DNA of 64,000 nucleotides from Turnera subulata (taxonomy: Eukaryota > Streptophyta > Magnoliopsida > Malpighiales > Passifloraceae): the NCBI GenBank assembly GCA_028386065.3, contig JAKUCV010007847.1, positions 58,795-122,794 on the forward strand, written 5' to 3'. The notes below the pieces were generated by a model. It was not told the DNA's origin. It was given only the letters and a program-made list of their open reading frames with translations, and ran no database searches. A program made the position numbers and the translations under genes. This document shows, in pieces, positions 44,876 through 56,055 of this stretch. Every line of letters begins with the position of its first letter. The first letter of the stretch is position 1.

Positions 44876-45944
44876 TAACATGTCCCACTTGTGCTTTTCC
44901 TGTCTAATGTACTTCCTGCAAAGTCTGCATCTGAATAACTTGTAAGAGTAAAAGCATCAACTTTGGGATACCATAATCCTAGTGATGGTGTACCTTTTAA
45001 GTACTTAAAAATACGCTTTATAGCTCTGAGATGAGATTCTTTAGGACGAGAATGAAATCGGGCACATAGACATACACTAAAGATCATGTCAGGTCTGGTA
45101 GCAGTAAGATAAAGAAGACTACCTATCATGCCTCGATACATCTTGATATCAACATCCTTACCATTCTCATCCTTGTCAAGTTTAGTCGATGTACTCATAG
45201 GCGTAGGACTAGATTTGGTTTCAACCATACCAAATCTCTTAAGCAACTCGCGGATATATTTTGCTTGATTTATAAAGATGCCACCATCAATTTGTTTGAC
45301 TTGAAATCCCAAGAAGTATGTGAGTTCACCCATCATACTCATCTCAAACTCACTATGCATAAGTTTCTCAAAGTCCTGGCTTTGTTTCTTACCACAATAC
45401 TGGATTCATCAAGCTTGTTTCTGAATACCCACTTTGTTCTAATGACTGGGTGTTCTAGTGGTCTAGGTTCTAGCTCCCACAGGTCGCTTCGTTTGAACTT
45501 ATTCAGTTCCTCATGCATTGCAATGACCCAAAATTCATCTTGGATGGCATCATGTGTGTTCTTGGGCTCAATTTGTGACAAGAATGCAAGGTGTGTGTTC
45601 ACATTCCAAATTGATGACCTTGTGGTTACTCCTCTGGTGATGTCACCAAGAATAGCGTCAGTTGATAGTCCTCTAGGTGTTCTGATACTTTGAGGAGTGC
45701 GTAGTGAAGTTGAAGCTCGTGTAGTCATATTTGGTTTTTCCGCAACCAGATCAGGCAAATTGTCATGTTGTTGCTGTGATGCATCATCTGGAACCAATAT
45801 AGGTTGTTCATCATCTTTTTCATCAGATGGAATATCAATGTTTACAATCTGTAGTTGAGCATCAAGAGTGCCATCTGTATCTTCATCAACACTTAGATCA
45901 CGGATTAGTCTCATAAAAAACAACATGTATGGTTTCTTCAACAA
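44875..45944 (-). pseudogene. Copia RT with its catalytic core deleted
   Basis: The N-terminal part (45944-45410) holds the Ser/Asp-rich integrase-RT linker and the RT start HDAIQDEFWVIAMHEELNKF, WELEPRP and IRTKWVFRNKL. At about 45360-45405 the sequence jumps from RNKAR to KLMHSEFEMSMMGELTYFLG, so the whole palm region with the YVDD box is missing (I estimate about 600 bp). The remainder (MYRGMIGSLLYLTATRPDMI, SHLRAIKRIFKYLKGT, SDADFAGSTLDRKSTSG) is well preserved and open. The protein cannot act as a polymerase. Confidence 0.88.
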
Positions 45945-46800
45945 ATATATTCATCTTGTTGTAGACTCGAAATGCTTTACTGGTTGTAGAATAGCCAAGG
46001 AAGATTCCATCAACAAATTTTGCCTCAAACTTATCTAGGTTATCCTTAGCATTTAGAATATAGCATTTAGACCCAAAGACTCGAAAGCAAAAAATATTTG
46101 GTTTCTTCCCATACCAAATCTCATAAGGTGTCTTCTCAATTATAGGATGCATAGAGACTCTATTTAAAATGTAGCATGATGTGTTCACACCCTCTGCCCA
46201 GAAATATACTGGTAACTTATGCTCGTTAAGCATAGTTCTAGCTATTTCTTGCAAGGTTCGATTCTTCCTTTCAACAACCCCATTCTGTTGAGGCGTTCTA
46301 GGAGTTGAAAAAGTGTGTATTATGCCACTTTTCTCGCAGAATTATTTAAAGGCATGATTATGAAATTCTCCTCCAAGATCACTTCTAATTTTTAAAATTT
46401 TATACCCTTTCTTATTTTATAAACGTTTAACAAGAGTACTAAACTCATCACATGCATGATCCTTATGAGTGAAAAATATGACCCATTTATATCTAGAATA
46501 ATCATCAACTATGACAAAAACATATCTCTTACTACCTATACTCATTGTTCTCATAGGTCCAAACAAATCCATATGTAATAATTCTAGTGGTCTAGATGTA
46601 GAGATGGCATGCTTAGGTTCAAAGGAACTTTTAACTTGTTTCCAAGCTGACATGCACGACATGTAGCTTCTTTTTTGTATTTGAGTGCGGGTAAATCCTT
46701 GACCAACATCTTGCTTGATAATCTGGATATGAGGTCGAAGTTGGCATGCTCTAGCCTTCTGTGCCATAAGATTGGTGTTTCTGTTCATGCACTTATACAC
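45898..46800 (-). pseudogene. Copia integrase
   Basis: 46800-46417 has a degenerate zinc-binding part (the CXXC should lie in the KRSYMSCMSAWKQ region) and the first catalytic Asp in ELLHMDLFGPMRTMS, then FVIVDDYSRYKWVIFF. After a stop at about 46415 the second Asp region KIRSDLGGEFHN and the Glu region PQQNGVVERKNRTLQEI follow. 46254-45898 holds ARTMLNEHKLPVYFWAEGVN, PYEIWYGKKPN and FLGYSTTSKAFRVYN. The D,D,E triad is visible. At least one stop and one frameshift disable it. Confidence 0.87.
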
Positions 46801-47084
46801 TTAAGCTCTGAGTTAGTAGCATTATCAAAACATATAGAGTAGACATTTCCTTTTCTGGTACCAGTAAATACCACATCTTCGTCTACCGAACTAACTAAGC
46901 ATTTAGAAGCTTCAAAAGTGACTTTAAAACCTTCATCACAGAGTTGACTCACACTAAGCAGAATATACTTAAGATTATCAATAAGTAAAACATGTTCAAT
47001 AGATGGGGTACAAAACATGTTCAATAGATAGGGTACAATCAATGTTACCAAACCCGAGAATTTGTCTTTTGGACATGTCCCCAA
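46785..47084 (-). pseudogene. Copia protease-integrase junction (inner copy)
   Basis: The frame contains IEHVLLIDNLKYILLSVSQL, DEGFKVTFEASKCLV and DEDVVFTGTRKGNVYSI. This is the well-conserved stretch downstream of the copia protease active site, leading into the integrase zinc region. The DSGCS-type active site is not seen upstream at 47085-47180. It is duplicated at 48356-48718. Confidence 0.8.
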
Positions 47085-47179
47085 AAGTTACTTTTCCTTG
47101 GTCTTTTATGGTTAGGGATGAAAACATGGATACTTCTCCTGTCTAAGATCCATTCATCCCTTGTCACTGCAGAAAGCAA

Positions 47180-48256
47180 CTAGGTTTTAGGTACCCAAAC
47201 TGATTTGGGTCCTATGGGGCTAGATTTGGCTCCTTTTGGAATCCACACATACCTAACATTTTCATTCCTCTTTTTAAACCAGCAGGCTTTGATGCCATGA
47301 CCGTTCTTTCCACAGTAATAACGTGTAATGCGTGGTGCATGATATGCATGCATATGGTTTCTAGAAGAGTGTTCATAAGTGTTTCTTCTAAATCTATGTG
47401 AATGCATACTACGATTTGGTTTTCTAAAACCAATATCTATCTTGTATGGCATATTCTTTCTATATGGTTTACTTTCAACCTGATTTGACCTACTTGGCCT
47501 TGAAGCATAATGGTTCACATACTTGTGTGTCCTAAAAATCCTAAGATGTGAAGTATCTGGTTTGTATGGTACACTAGATTCTGCCCTAACAAATCGCACA
47601 GTAGGATTTGGTTTTTCAGAAAACAAATATGTAGCACCTAATCCTTCTTTTTGTGTAGAACTTCTTTGTTTCCCTAACAACATATTCAAATTATTTGTAC
47701 TATCAGAAAATTTCTTTAAAGAGGATTTTAGATCAGTGACATGCTTCTCAAGAAAATTCTTCTCATTTTCAAGAACTTTACACATATCATTCTTACAGGC
47801 ATATCCCTTTTCAAGTTCGTCATAAGCATTCTTTAGAGCAAATTTCTCAGCTTTTAAATCCTCACTTACTTTCATAGCATCAGCATTAGAAAGCCTAAGT
47901 TTCTCATTTTCTTTTTTATAGTCATCCTCATCCAATTCAAGCAAATCAATCTTCTTCTTATACTCCTTATTTTTCCTAACTGCTTGCTTGTATTTGGTAT
48001 GCAATTCATCAAAAGCATCAAGTAATTCTTCTATATTAAGGTCAGTAGAGTCTGTTACCTCTGAATCTTCTTGGCCATGAAGCATAGGTTGGTCTAGCAG
48101 AATGTCATGTTGTTGTTGTGATGCGTCATGTGGAACTAATACAGGTAGTTCCTCATTCATTTCATCAGATGAGATATCAATATTTATAACCTGTGGTTCA
48201 GCTTCTGTAGTAACATCTACATCTTCATCATTACTGTTTATCAAGTCGGCAAGCAC
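47180..48256 (-). pseudogene. Chimeric ORF: integrase-RT linker fused to copia gag
   Basis: The open frame has 358 codons. Residues 1 to about 50 (INIDISSDEMNEELPVLVPH, DASQQQHDILL) are a copy of the linker found at about 45860-45740 (NIDIPSDEKDDEQPILVP). From LHGQEDSEVTDSTDLNIEEL onward it is gag: a long coiled-coil helix (LLDAFDELHTKYKQAVRKNK to DSTNNLNMLLGKQ), basic His/Arg-rich segments with FRKPN and SEKPN motifs, and one CCHC-like zinc knuckle, YYCGKNGHGIKACW, in which the first Cys is Tyr. The fusion joins sequence normally about 3 kb apart. Confidence 0.85.
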
Positions 48257-48720
48257 GGCATGTGGTGTCTTTTTCGTATTTCAGTGCGGACAGCCCTTTT
48301 ACCAACATTTTGTAGATAATCTGGAGATGAGGTTCAGGTTGGCATGTCCAAGCCTTCAATGCCACAAAGTTGGTGTTTCTGTTCTTGCACTTAAACACAT
48401 AAGCTCATGGTTAGCATCATCATTAAAAGATATAGAGTATGTGTTTCCTTTTCTGGTACTAGTAAACACCACATCTTTATCAACCAAACTAAATAAGCAT
48501 TTAGATGCTTCAAAAGTTACCTTATAACCCTTATCACGCAATTGACTAACACTTAGCAGATTATACTTAAGATTAACAATAAGCAAGACATGTTTAATGG
48601 AAGGGTTAGAATCCATATTACCAAACCCGAGAATCTGTCTTTGGGACTTGTCACCAAAAGTTACCTTTCCTTGGCCTTTCTTGGTTAGGGATGAAAACAT
48701 GGATAAATCACCTGTCATGT
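48257..48720 (-). pseudogene. Outer copy of the protease-integrase junction
   Basis: The frame 48718-48356 reads TGDLSMFSSLTKKGQGKVTF, KHVLLIVNLKYNLLSVSQLR, YKVTFEASKCLFSLVDKDVV, closely similar to 47084-46785. It continues into an integrase start similar to 46800 and then breaks off at about 48257, where the linker copy begins. Confidence 0.8.
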
Positions 48721-49997
48721 GTCTTGAACACCCACTATCAAGTACCCATTCAACCCTAACAACCTGTCAATACAATCAAATTTTTGGTCCCCAAACAACT
48801 TTGGGTCCTTCAAGGTTAGATCTGGTTCCTTTCGGAACCACAAATAACAAACATTGTCACTTCTTTTCTGAAACATGCATGTTCTAATGCCATGACCAAC
48901 TTTTCACCAATAATGACATGTAATATGAGGTACATCAGAACCATGTGAATGCAAATGCATTCCTTCTAGATGAATTTAGATTCCTTCTAGGCCTATATGG
49001 TATACAAGTTTTAGCGTAGATGCACATATAGATTTGGTTTATGAGAAACCATATTAATAGCATTAGGTCTGTATGGTTTGTAAGAAACCATATGCCTACA
49101 TGGCACACTAAAACCTGTCTTAATAGTTTTCACAGACATATATGATTTGTTGAAAATCATATGTGAGGTGTCAGGTTTATATGGCACACTAGATTCAGCC
49201 CTAACAAAAACACACAAATGGATTTGGTCTACTAGAAACCATATGTGTAGCCCCTATTCCTTCTTTTTGCAATGAATAACTTTGCTGCCCTAGCAACATA
49301 TTTAGATTATCTATTCGATTTGTAAATTTCTCAAGAGGACATTTCAGATCCTCAACATCCTTCTTAAGCTCATCATTCTCCTTTACCAACTTATCATACA
49401 TAGCACTACTATAAGCAATTTTCTTTTCTAGCTCATCATGAGTATACATCAAGTTTTTCACTCTTCAAATTTTCACAAATTTTTAATGCATCAGAATGAG
49501 CATGATCAAGTTTCTCATAAGTATTTTTGTGAGCTTCAGCATCAAATTCAAGAATATCAATTTGCTTCTTATATTTCTTATTTTTCTTATGGACTAGCCT
49601 ATAATAATCATGCAATTCACTAAAAGCTTCTAGTAACTCATCAAAAGTGAAGTCAGGAGAGTCATTTACCTCGGATTCTCCATGAGCCATGAAGCATAGA
49701 TTTGTTGCCTCCTCTATGTCTAAATCTTTCGAAGAATTTTATTCATCGCAAGCAACCATAACCTTCTTTCCTCTGGTTTTTGAAGAACCATATCTCCGCT
49801 TCTTTTGGTGAGGGCAATTGGACTTTATATGCTTTGATCGGTTGCAACCAAAGCACACCAAAGAATCCTTCTTGGATTCATTAATCACTACACCCTTGGA
49901 ATTCCTTTCTTCGGAACGTTTCTTTATCTTGAGCTTTGAATAGTCAAGTTTGATACCACTAAAGTGGGATGCCTTGTTGATGCTTGTACCCTCACAG
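48721..49997 (-). pseudogene. Outer copy of copia gag
   Basis: From the right: a zinc-knuckle-like LVCFGCNRSKHIKSNCPHQK (about 49870-49800, frameshifted), then HGESEVNDSPDFTFDELLEA, a coiled coil (HDYYRLVHKKNKKYKKQIDI; ELEKKIAYSSAMYDKLVKEN), and a region with repeated (V/M)S(Y/H/S)(K/R)P(N/Y) motifs at 49230-49030. A frameshift near 49440 and stops near 49190 and 49740 break it. It parallels the inner gag at 48097-47180 but has diverged, so the duplication is old or the two copies come from different elements. Confidence 0.78.
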
Positions 49998-49998
49998 N
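49998..49998. other. Single ambiguous base (N)
   Basis: The lone N lies exactly at the junction between gag sequence and the LTR fragment that has lost about 30 bp of its end. This suggests an assembly join or a consensus conflict. Confidence 0.95.
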
Positions 49999-51355
49999 GG
50001 AATTAGGCTTGAAAACTTTTTCGGACACTGAGAATTGGTTTCTGCGATACCAATTCTTTGGACAGTGAGACTTGGTTTCTACGATACCAAATTTTTGTGG
50101 TGCGATGTAAGTGCTTAACGTAGGAAATGAGTAAGGAAGTAGAGAGAGATTAACACAGGTAATTTAGAGTGGTTCCCCCTCACCAGGTACTCCACTACCT
50201 AAAGGTTTCTTCCTTTAGGATTTCAAACACTCACTATATTTAGGCTTTTACAGGTTCAACCTTAACCTTTACAGGCTTTTACAGGATCAGCTCTAACCTA
50301 AGCTTATCACAGGGTTAGCTCTAACCCACACCTAAGTTTTTTATAGGCTTAGATCTAACCTTCACAAGAGTTTTCCCAAGGCTCACTCTCTAACCTATAC
50401 CAAAGCTTTTTCCAAGGCTCAAACTTCAAATCTACCCTCAAAAGCTAATCCTAGCTTTGAGTTCCTAGCAAAACTAATCCAAGTCTTGCTCATAATCACC
50501 TCACCAAGAAAACCCCAAGAGTGACTTACTCAAGAGTTATTTACAAAGGGTTTAGCACAAAAGATACTCACAAGGTAAGCTCAATTTGAAATATAGAAAC
50601 TTTCAGAGTTTTGGTTCCAACAAAGACCATATCTTCAAAGCATAGAACTTTTAAAATGGCTGGAACAATTTTCAAAGGTGTTGTGAGTCCTCTTATATAC
50701 TTCTGAATCTTGGGGGGAAGTCTTCCAACAGTTCCTTAATGGCTCCTTGATTCTCCAAGTTGACTTGAATTCACAATTACTCCAAGTTGGGGCCACTTCT
50801 TTATGTCAACTCCTTGGTCACAAAGTATTGCTATTTCCGGAGAGTTTGCTCCACCATCTTTGAGAGATAATGTCTCCTGGAATATTTCTCTTACTTGCTC
50901 TTTAATCTTGAACGTTAGAAATATGTGTGAGGACCATTTAGCAAGTTGAATCTCCTTGGTTGCAAAGTTTTTCTATTTTTGGTAAGTCTGGACCACCAAG
51001 GGGACCATCTTCATGGTAGATGAGAGAGAATATTTGCTGCACATCTTTGAACCTTTCTTCTTACTTGTTCACCAATTCTGAACGTTGGAAGTGGGATTTA
51101 AATGCTTGCAGGACCACACGCAACTTGCTCAAAAAGTTGATAGTGACAGCTTCACAGATATGGTATCGATAAAAACATATGTCGTGTGTCCAAGATATGG
51201 TATCGGCAGAAACCATAATTTTTCCTATAAGCGAAAATCAACACAAGCAAAGCTACCAACACACTTGTAATTTGTTAGTCATCAAAACCAGAAAATCAAC
51301 ATGGTTAATCACAATTTAGCACTAGGAGGTGATTAACCCAAATTTTTGGTCAACA
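49999..51355 (-). repeat. SIRE-like LTR fragment (5' side)
   Basis: The minus strand starts TGTTGACCAAAAATTTGGGTT at 51355 and matches the family LTR down to 49999, where the terminal GGGCCTACA part is missing. It is longer than the other copies because a segment of about 300 bp around 50700-51060 is present in two divergent versions. It abuts Ty3 LTR sequence at 51356. Confidence 0.8.
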
Positions 51356-51979
51356 CAGCAGCCATCTCACAATCTAATTACTTAACATCCTTGCCCTAGA
51401 TCTCCCTTCAAGATCAAATTTGTGCACTACCCGAGCCAATAGCTCACTTGGCTAGCCAATTGGCACCGAATCATACCAGAATTCCAACCTAAGTCACTTA
51501 CCCCTTCTTTTTGTGTGCAAGACGCTTGGGAGAACCTTGAGAATGGCTGAGTAATTCTTCCCTGAGTGATTTTCACGTTTTTGGCACAAATGAGGGGTGA
51601 GGTGCCTGCTTGGGCAGATAAGCCTAAGGCAAGCAGGTGACTAAGCAGCCACTTTCTTCCTTTGCACCAAAATCTGCCACCTTGCCCAAGCAGCTCTCCA
51701 CCTCATACTTACCTCCCACCTCTTACTTGTTTTCCAGCCAACACGTCCCATACTTATCCCACACCTGATCCATAATTAGTTTTCCCCAAGCAGTTAGCAC
51801 ACATAATCAGTGATTAAGACTATTCACGCCCTAACTAATCAAACTTAGCCTATGGCTAGCCAACAGAAATGAATGACTAGCCAACTGAGGCCAACTGAAA
51901 CCAACTGCAACCAACTCTCATCCCAGCACCCTTTCTCATCAAGTAAACACTTTAAGCTTCAAGTATACAGGTTATCACA
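51356..51979 (-). repeat. Start of the chromovirus 3' LTR
   Basis: The minus strand begins TGTGATAACCTGTATACTTG at 51979, preceded by the purine tract ATAAGGGAAGGATGA. It contains a small array of (A/G)CCAACTG(A/C) words at 51865-51930. It ends where the SIRE-like LTR starts at 51355. Confidence 0.65.
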
Positions 51980-52009
51980 TCATCCTTCCCTTATATAAAA
52001 TTCGTCTTT

Positions 52010-52870
52010 GAATTTACCTAAGAATAGGTGCGGATACTTGTCCAGCATCTCTTTTTCGGACTCCCAAGTAACCTCCTGTCTTGAGGGGTCTTCTCACAAA
52101 ACCTTCGCAGAAGCGTCCTCCATGTTATTGAGTCTGCATACCTGCCTATCCACTATCATAATTGGTTGTGCTTTATAAGTTAGCTCCTTCCCAACTGAAT
52201 TTCTTGTGGTGCTAAGACATGTGAGAGATCCAGAAAATACTTTCGTAGTATCGATACATGGAACACTGGGTGGATCTACGATAAATTTGTTGGCAATGCA
52301 AGACGATACGCTACTGGTCCAATCTTCTCAAGTATTTCAAATGGACCCAAATATCGGGGGTTCAACTTCTCCTTCTTTCCGAACCGTAATACTCCTTCCG
52401 TGGGAAAACCAAGTCCCCGACTGAAAAATTCCAGCTCCCGTCTTCTATTGTCCGCACAGGACTTCTGCCTACTTTGGACGGTACCTAAATTCGCGCAGTT
52501 GTCAATTCCACAATTACAGGTCCAAGGAGTTTCTTGACCCCAACTTCATCCCAAAAGACCGGTATCCGACACCTGTGGCCATACAACACCTCATACGGGG
52601 ACATACCGATACTGGATTGATAGCTATTGTTGTAGGCAAACTCGTCCAATGATAAGTATTTATTCCAACTGTCCCCGTAACTTAGTACACAAGCCCTGAG
52701 CATATCCTCCAGAATTTGTATCACCCGTTCACTTTGCCCATCGGTTTGAGGGTGGAATGCTGTACTCAAATCAAGTTGAGTTCCCATAGCTTCCAGGAAG
52801 CTTCGCCAAAATCATGATGTGAATTGCATGCCTCGATCAGAAACTATTGATACCAGCACACCATGCAATC
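52010..52870 (-). pseudogene. Chromovirus integrase C-terminal half with chromodomain
   Basis: 52787-52485: MGTQLDLSTAFHPQTDGQSE carries the catalytic Glu region, then NKYLSLDEFAYNNSYQSSIG and PYEVLYGHRCRIPVFW. Downstream, frameshifted, is a chromodomain-like stretch with LTYKAQPIMIVDRQVCRLNN, a stop, and EVTWESEKEMLDKYPHLFLG. A chromodomain at this place is typical of chromoviruses and is thought to guide insertion into heterochromatin. The stop lies at a position that is normally Trp. Confidence 0.83.
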
Positions 52871-52875
52871 TCACA

Positions 52876-52883
52876 ATTTCATC
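52876..52883. repeat. 8-bp target duplication ATTTCATC (left of hAT-like element)
   Basis: Repeated at 54042-54049. The match extends to 10 bp (CAATTTCATC) if two terminal bases are counted. Confidence 0.88.
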
Positions 52884-54041
52884 TAGGGGTGAGCAGTCGG
52901 TACGGGTCTGTATACCGTATATATTTTTGGGTCGGTAAGGAAATACCGAGGGGACCTCTATACCGATCGGTCCATACCGCACCCTAAATCAGGCAATACC
53001 GACAAAATAACGATAGGTATTGTCGGTATACCGACAATACCGAGCCGAATATTACAAAAAAAAAATAAAAAATCTAATATTTGGTGAACTCAAATCCGTT
53101 CACTACCACACTCAGACGCCCTTCGAACTTGGACAATAGAACAAAAAAAATAGAATAAACAACAAATAACCCATCCATAGCCAACAAACACAGCTAGCAA
53201 CTACGGCCAAATCCACCATCACCATGACAAAGACAGGCAAATCACCACCAGTCATCACACCCACAAAATTAATTATGGCCTATGTGTGCCATTTAATCAA
53301 AAGAAATTACATTTTCTTTTTAATGATATACTTTAACATCTCAATAAATACAACAAGAAAACTCAAAATCAGATCTGTAGGATTGTGAAGAAAAAAAAAC
53401 AAAAACACAAAGTAATGAAAGCGAGATTGAACGAAATAGGGTGGATTCATATTTGAAGAAAAAAATAAAATATAAAACACAAAGAAAAAGAGATGGAAGA
53501 AAAGGAGGAGGGGAAAGTGGAGGAGAAGAGATGGCCGGTGTTGTTTCCTTTGGCATCTATCTTTGTCTTTTGAAGAGGAGGTGGAGTCGGCGGGGAGGAT
53601 TTGTAAAGGAGGTGGCGAAAGGGTGGTTCTGTAATGGAGGAGGTGGAGTTATCCATGGTGGCTATGTGGAAAAGGAGGAGGTGGCGGTGGATGATGTTGC
53701 GAGGTAGAGAAAGAAAAAAGATGGTTTGAGAGAGGGAGAGAGAGGCGGCAGTGGATGATGTTGTGAGGGAGAGAAAAAAAGGTTTGAGAGAGAGAGTGTC
53801 TGCGTGTGTTTTGTGGGGAAAAAATTAGGGATTCAGAATTTTATGTAGGTATTTATATGTCGGGTCGGTATGGCGGTGTACCGCTATCGACCCAAGCATA
53901 CCACTACCTAACCGACACTTTTTTGGCATGTTATTATACCAACCGACAGCATTTGTTTGAGGTAATATTCAGACCGATACCGAGCTGAAACCGATCGGTA
54001 CCGGTTCGGTACAATCGGGGCGGTACCTATACTCACCACCA
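52884..54041. mobile_element. Non-autonomous hAT-like DNA transposon (1158 bp)
   Basis: An 8-bp duplication (ATTTCATC) flanks short imperfect terminal inverted repeats (TAGGGGTGAG left; TGGTGGTGAG on the other strand at the right). Both subterminal regions are dense in CGGTA/TACCG words (52895-53045 and 53860-54030), likely transposase-binding sites. There is no transposase: the interior has only short frames and a GA-rich tract (53440-53800). It interrupts the chromovirus integrase between VILMKL and the continuation. Confidence 0.87.
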
Positions 54042-54049
54042 ATTTCATC
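54042..54049. repeat. 8-bp target duplication ATTTCATC (right of hAT-like element)
   Basis: Exact copy of 52876-52883. Confidence 0.88.
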
Positions 54050-54661
54050 AATATAACTTGAGCTAGATTGGCAAAATTATAAGTAGTCTTCACTGGCAAG
54101 AAGTGAGTTGACTTACTCAATCTATCAACAATCACCCAAACGAATCCACTAGCATTCCACGACAATCCACTAACAAAATCCATAGCAACTCTTTCCCACT
54201 TCCACTCCGGAACAAGGGCTAAAGTAACCCTGGCAGTTTTTTGTGCTCTCCTTTTAGTTGTTGGCATATCAGGCATCTAGCAATATAATCTACCACATCC
54301 CGCTTCATATTGTTCTACCAATAATGTGTTTTCAGATCACGGTACATCTTGGTGAGGTAGCATATATCGGGTCTGGTTTGTTGCGAAGATTTACAACATC
54401 AGGAACATACATTCTTGTGCCAAATCCAGCTTGTTCCCCTTGACTCGCGTTTTCCTTCCATGATTTTGTTTCCGCATCATCATCCTGGGCCTTAGCAATT
54501 TCTTCATTTAAAACGGGACGCACTTGGTAGTGTGCCATCAATGCTCCCGATTCAGCTACCGCACATTGCAAGCCTTTATCCAACAACTCATGCCATGCCC
54601 CAACCGTGGGCCTTTTAACCACATGAAGATGTGCCAAACTACCAACAGATTTCTGGCTCAA
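54050..54661 (-). pseudogene. Chromovirus integrase N-terminal half
   Basis: 54661-54332 has the RNase H-integrase linker region (MAHYQVRPVLNEEIAKAQDD, ENASQGEQAGFGTRMYVPDV) and then a zinc-region remnant. 54276 onward has the first catalytic Asp region EWKWERVAMDFVSGLSWNAS, VIVDRLSKSTHFLPVKTTYN and NLAQVILMKL, where the hAT-like element interrupts. The second Asp (IVSDRG) lies beyond the insertion at about 52840. Confidence 0.83.
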
Positions 54662-54711
54662 AACATTAGCTACAACATTTGTTTTTCTGGGTGGTACTTC
54701 ATAACACAGTC

Positions 54712-55122
54712 TTAATCCTTCAGCAACTCAACCCATCTCCATTGCCTCAATTTTAGATCCCGCTGCTCCATCATGTACTTCAAGCTTTTATGGTCTGTAT
54801 AATTCTCACAAGGCTCTCCATAAAAATAATGCCTCCAATTTTTTAAAACAAATACCACTGCTGCCATATCAAGATCGTGCACTGGGTAATTCTCCTCATT
54901 CTTCTTGAGTTTTCGGGATGCATAAGCAATCACTCTGCCATTCTGCATTAAAACACGGCCCAAACCAACCCTCGATGCATCACAATATACGGTATACACA
55001 CCATCCTCCTTACACAATGCAAGTATTAGTGCGGTGGTTAACCTGTGATTCAGCTCCTGGAAGCTAGCCTCACAAGCATCATTCCGCACAAATTGTTTCT
55101 TCTTTTGGGTCAGCCCACACAA
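54712..55122 (-). pseudogene. Chromovirus RNase H
   Basis: The open frame includes [60 protein letters not shown] and [20 protein letters not shown]. These are the standard Ty3 RNase H motifs with Asp in YCDASRVG and DHKSLKY. It is frameshifted relative to RT at about 55120-55170. Confidence 0.87.
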
Positions 55123-56043
55123 TGGTGCAGCAATAGAGGAAAAGTTTTCGACAAACTGACGATAATATCCTGCCAGCCCAAGGAAACTTCCGTACTTCTA
55201 TCACATTGGTCGGCTTCGGCCACTTCACAATTGCTTCCACTTTCTGCGGGTCTACTTCAATACCTTCAGCCGGTATTACTTGGCCTAAAAATGATACTCT
55301 TTCCAACCAAAACTCACATTTAGAAAATTTTGCAAACAATTTCTCTTCCCGTAAAATCTGCAACACAATTCTCAAGTGCATCTCATGCTCCTCCTTGATT
55401 TTAGAGTAGACAAGCATATCATCAATAAATACAATCACAAACTTGTCAAGGTGCTGCTTGAAAACCCGATTCATCAAGTCCATGAATGCTGCTGGTGTGC
55501 TAGTCAGACCAAATGGTATCACCAAAAATTCATAATCCCATACCGTGTTCGGAAGGCTGTTATTCGCATGTCCTCCTCTTTGATTCTCAACTGATAGTAC
55601 CCTAACCTCAAATCAATTTTCGAAAAGTAGTTGGCCCCCTACAACTGACCAAACAAATCATCGATGCGAGGCAATGGATACTTATTCCGCACGGTCAGCT
55701 TGTTTAATTGCTGATAATCAACACACATTCTCATCTAGCCAACCTTCTTTTTGACAAACAGAACCGGAGCTCCCCACAGGGACACACTAGGCCTGATAAA
55801 TCCCTTGTCCAGCAAATCCTGCAACTGAGTTTTCAGCTCTCACAATTCAGTAGGAGCCATCCGGTAGGGTGTAATTGACACGGGTTCTGCCCCGGGCACA
55901 AGCTCAATGCCAAACTCAATCTCACATTCCGGAGGTAATCCCGGCAAGTCATGAGGAAAAACATTAAGAAATTCATTAACAACAGGAACTTGATCAATTG
56001 AAACTTTCGACTTACCTACACTTTGCACCGATGCCAAATACAA
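55079..56043 (-). pseudogene. Chromovirus reverse transcriptase
   Basis: 56043-55840 is the linker and RT start (VVNEFLNVFPHDLPGLPPEC, PVSITPYRMAP). Then follow, with stops, the [34 protein letters not shown] and [15 protein letters not shown] regions. 55525-55079 is the active-site region [20 protein letters not shown] and [16 protein letters not shown] (FIDD intact) with [20 protein letters not shown]. Several stops (about 55736, 55640, 55530) make it non-functional. Confidence 0.88.
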
Positions 56044-56055
56044 GCAGTCCGTTTG

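Larger units (their letters stand above)
40459..49997 (-). mobile_element. SIRE-like copia element, minus strand, with duplicated gag block
   Basis: Order on the minus strand: gag (49990-48730), protease-like and integrase start (48720-48258), a piece of the integrase-RT linker (48256-48098), a second gag (48097-47180), protease region (47084-46785), integrase, RT (core deleted), RNase H, env-position ORF, polypurine tract, 3' LTR. Duplication of gag to integrase start is unusual and makes the element a mosaic. An extra ORF after RNase H and ~1 kb LTRs fit the SIRE/Maximus lineage. No matching target duplication was found. Confidence 0.83.
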
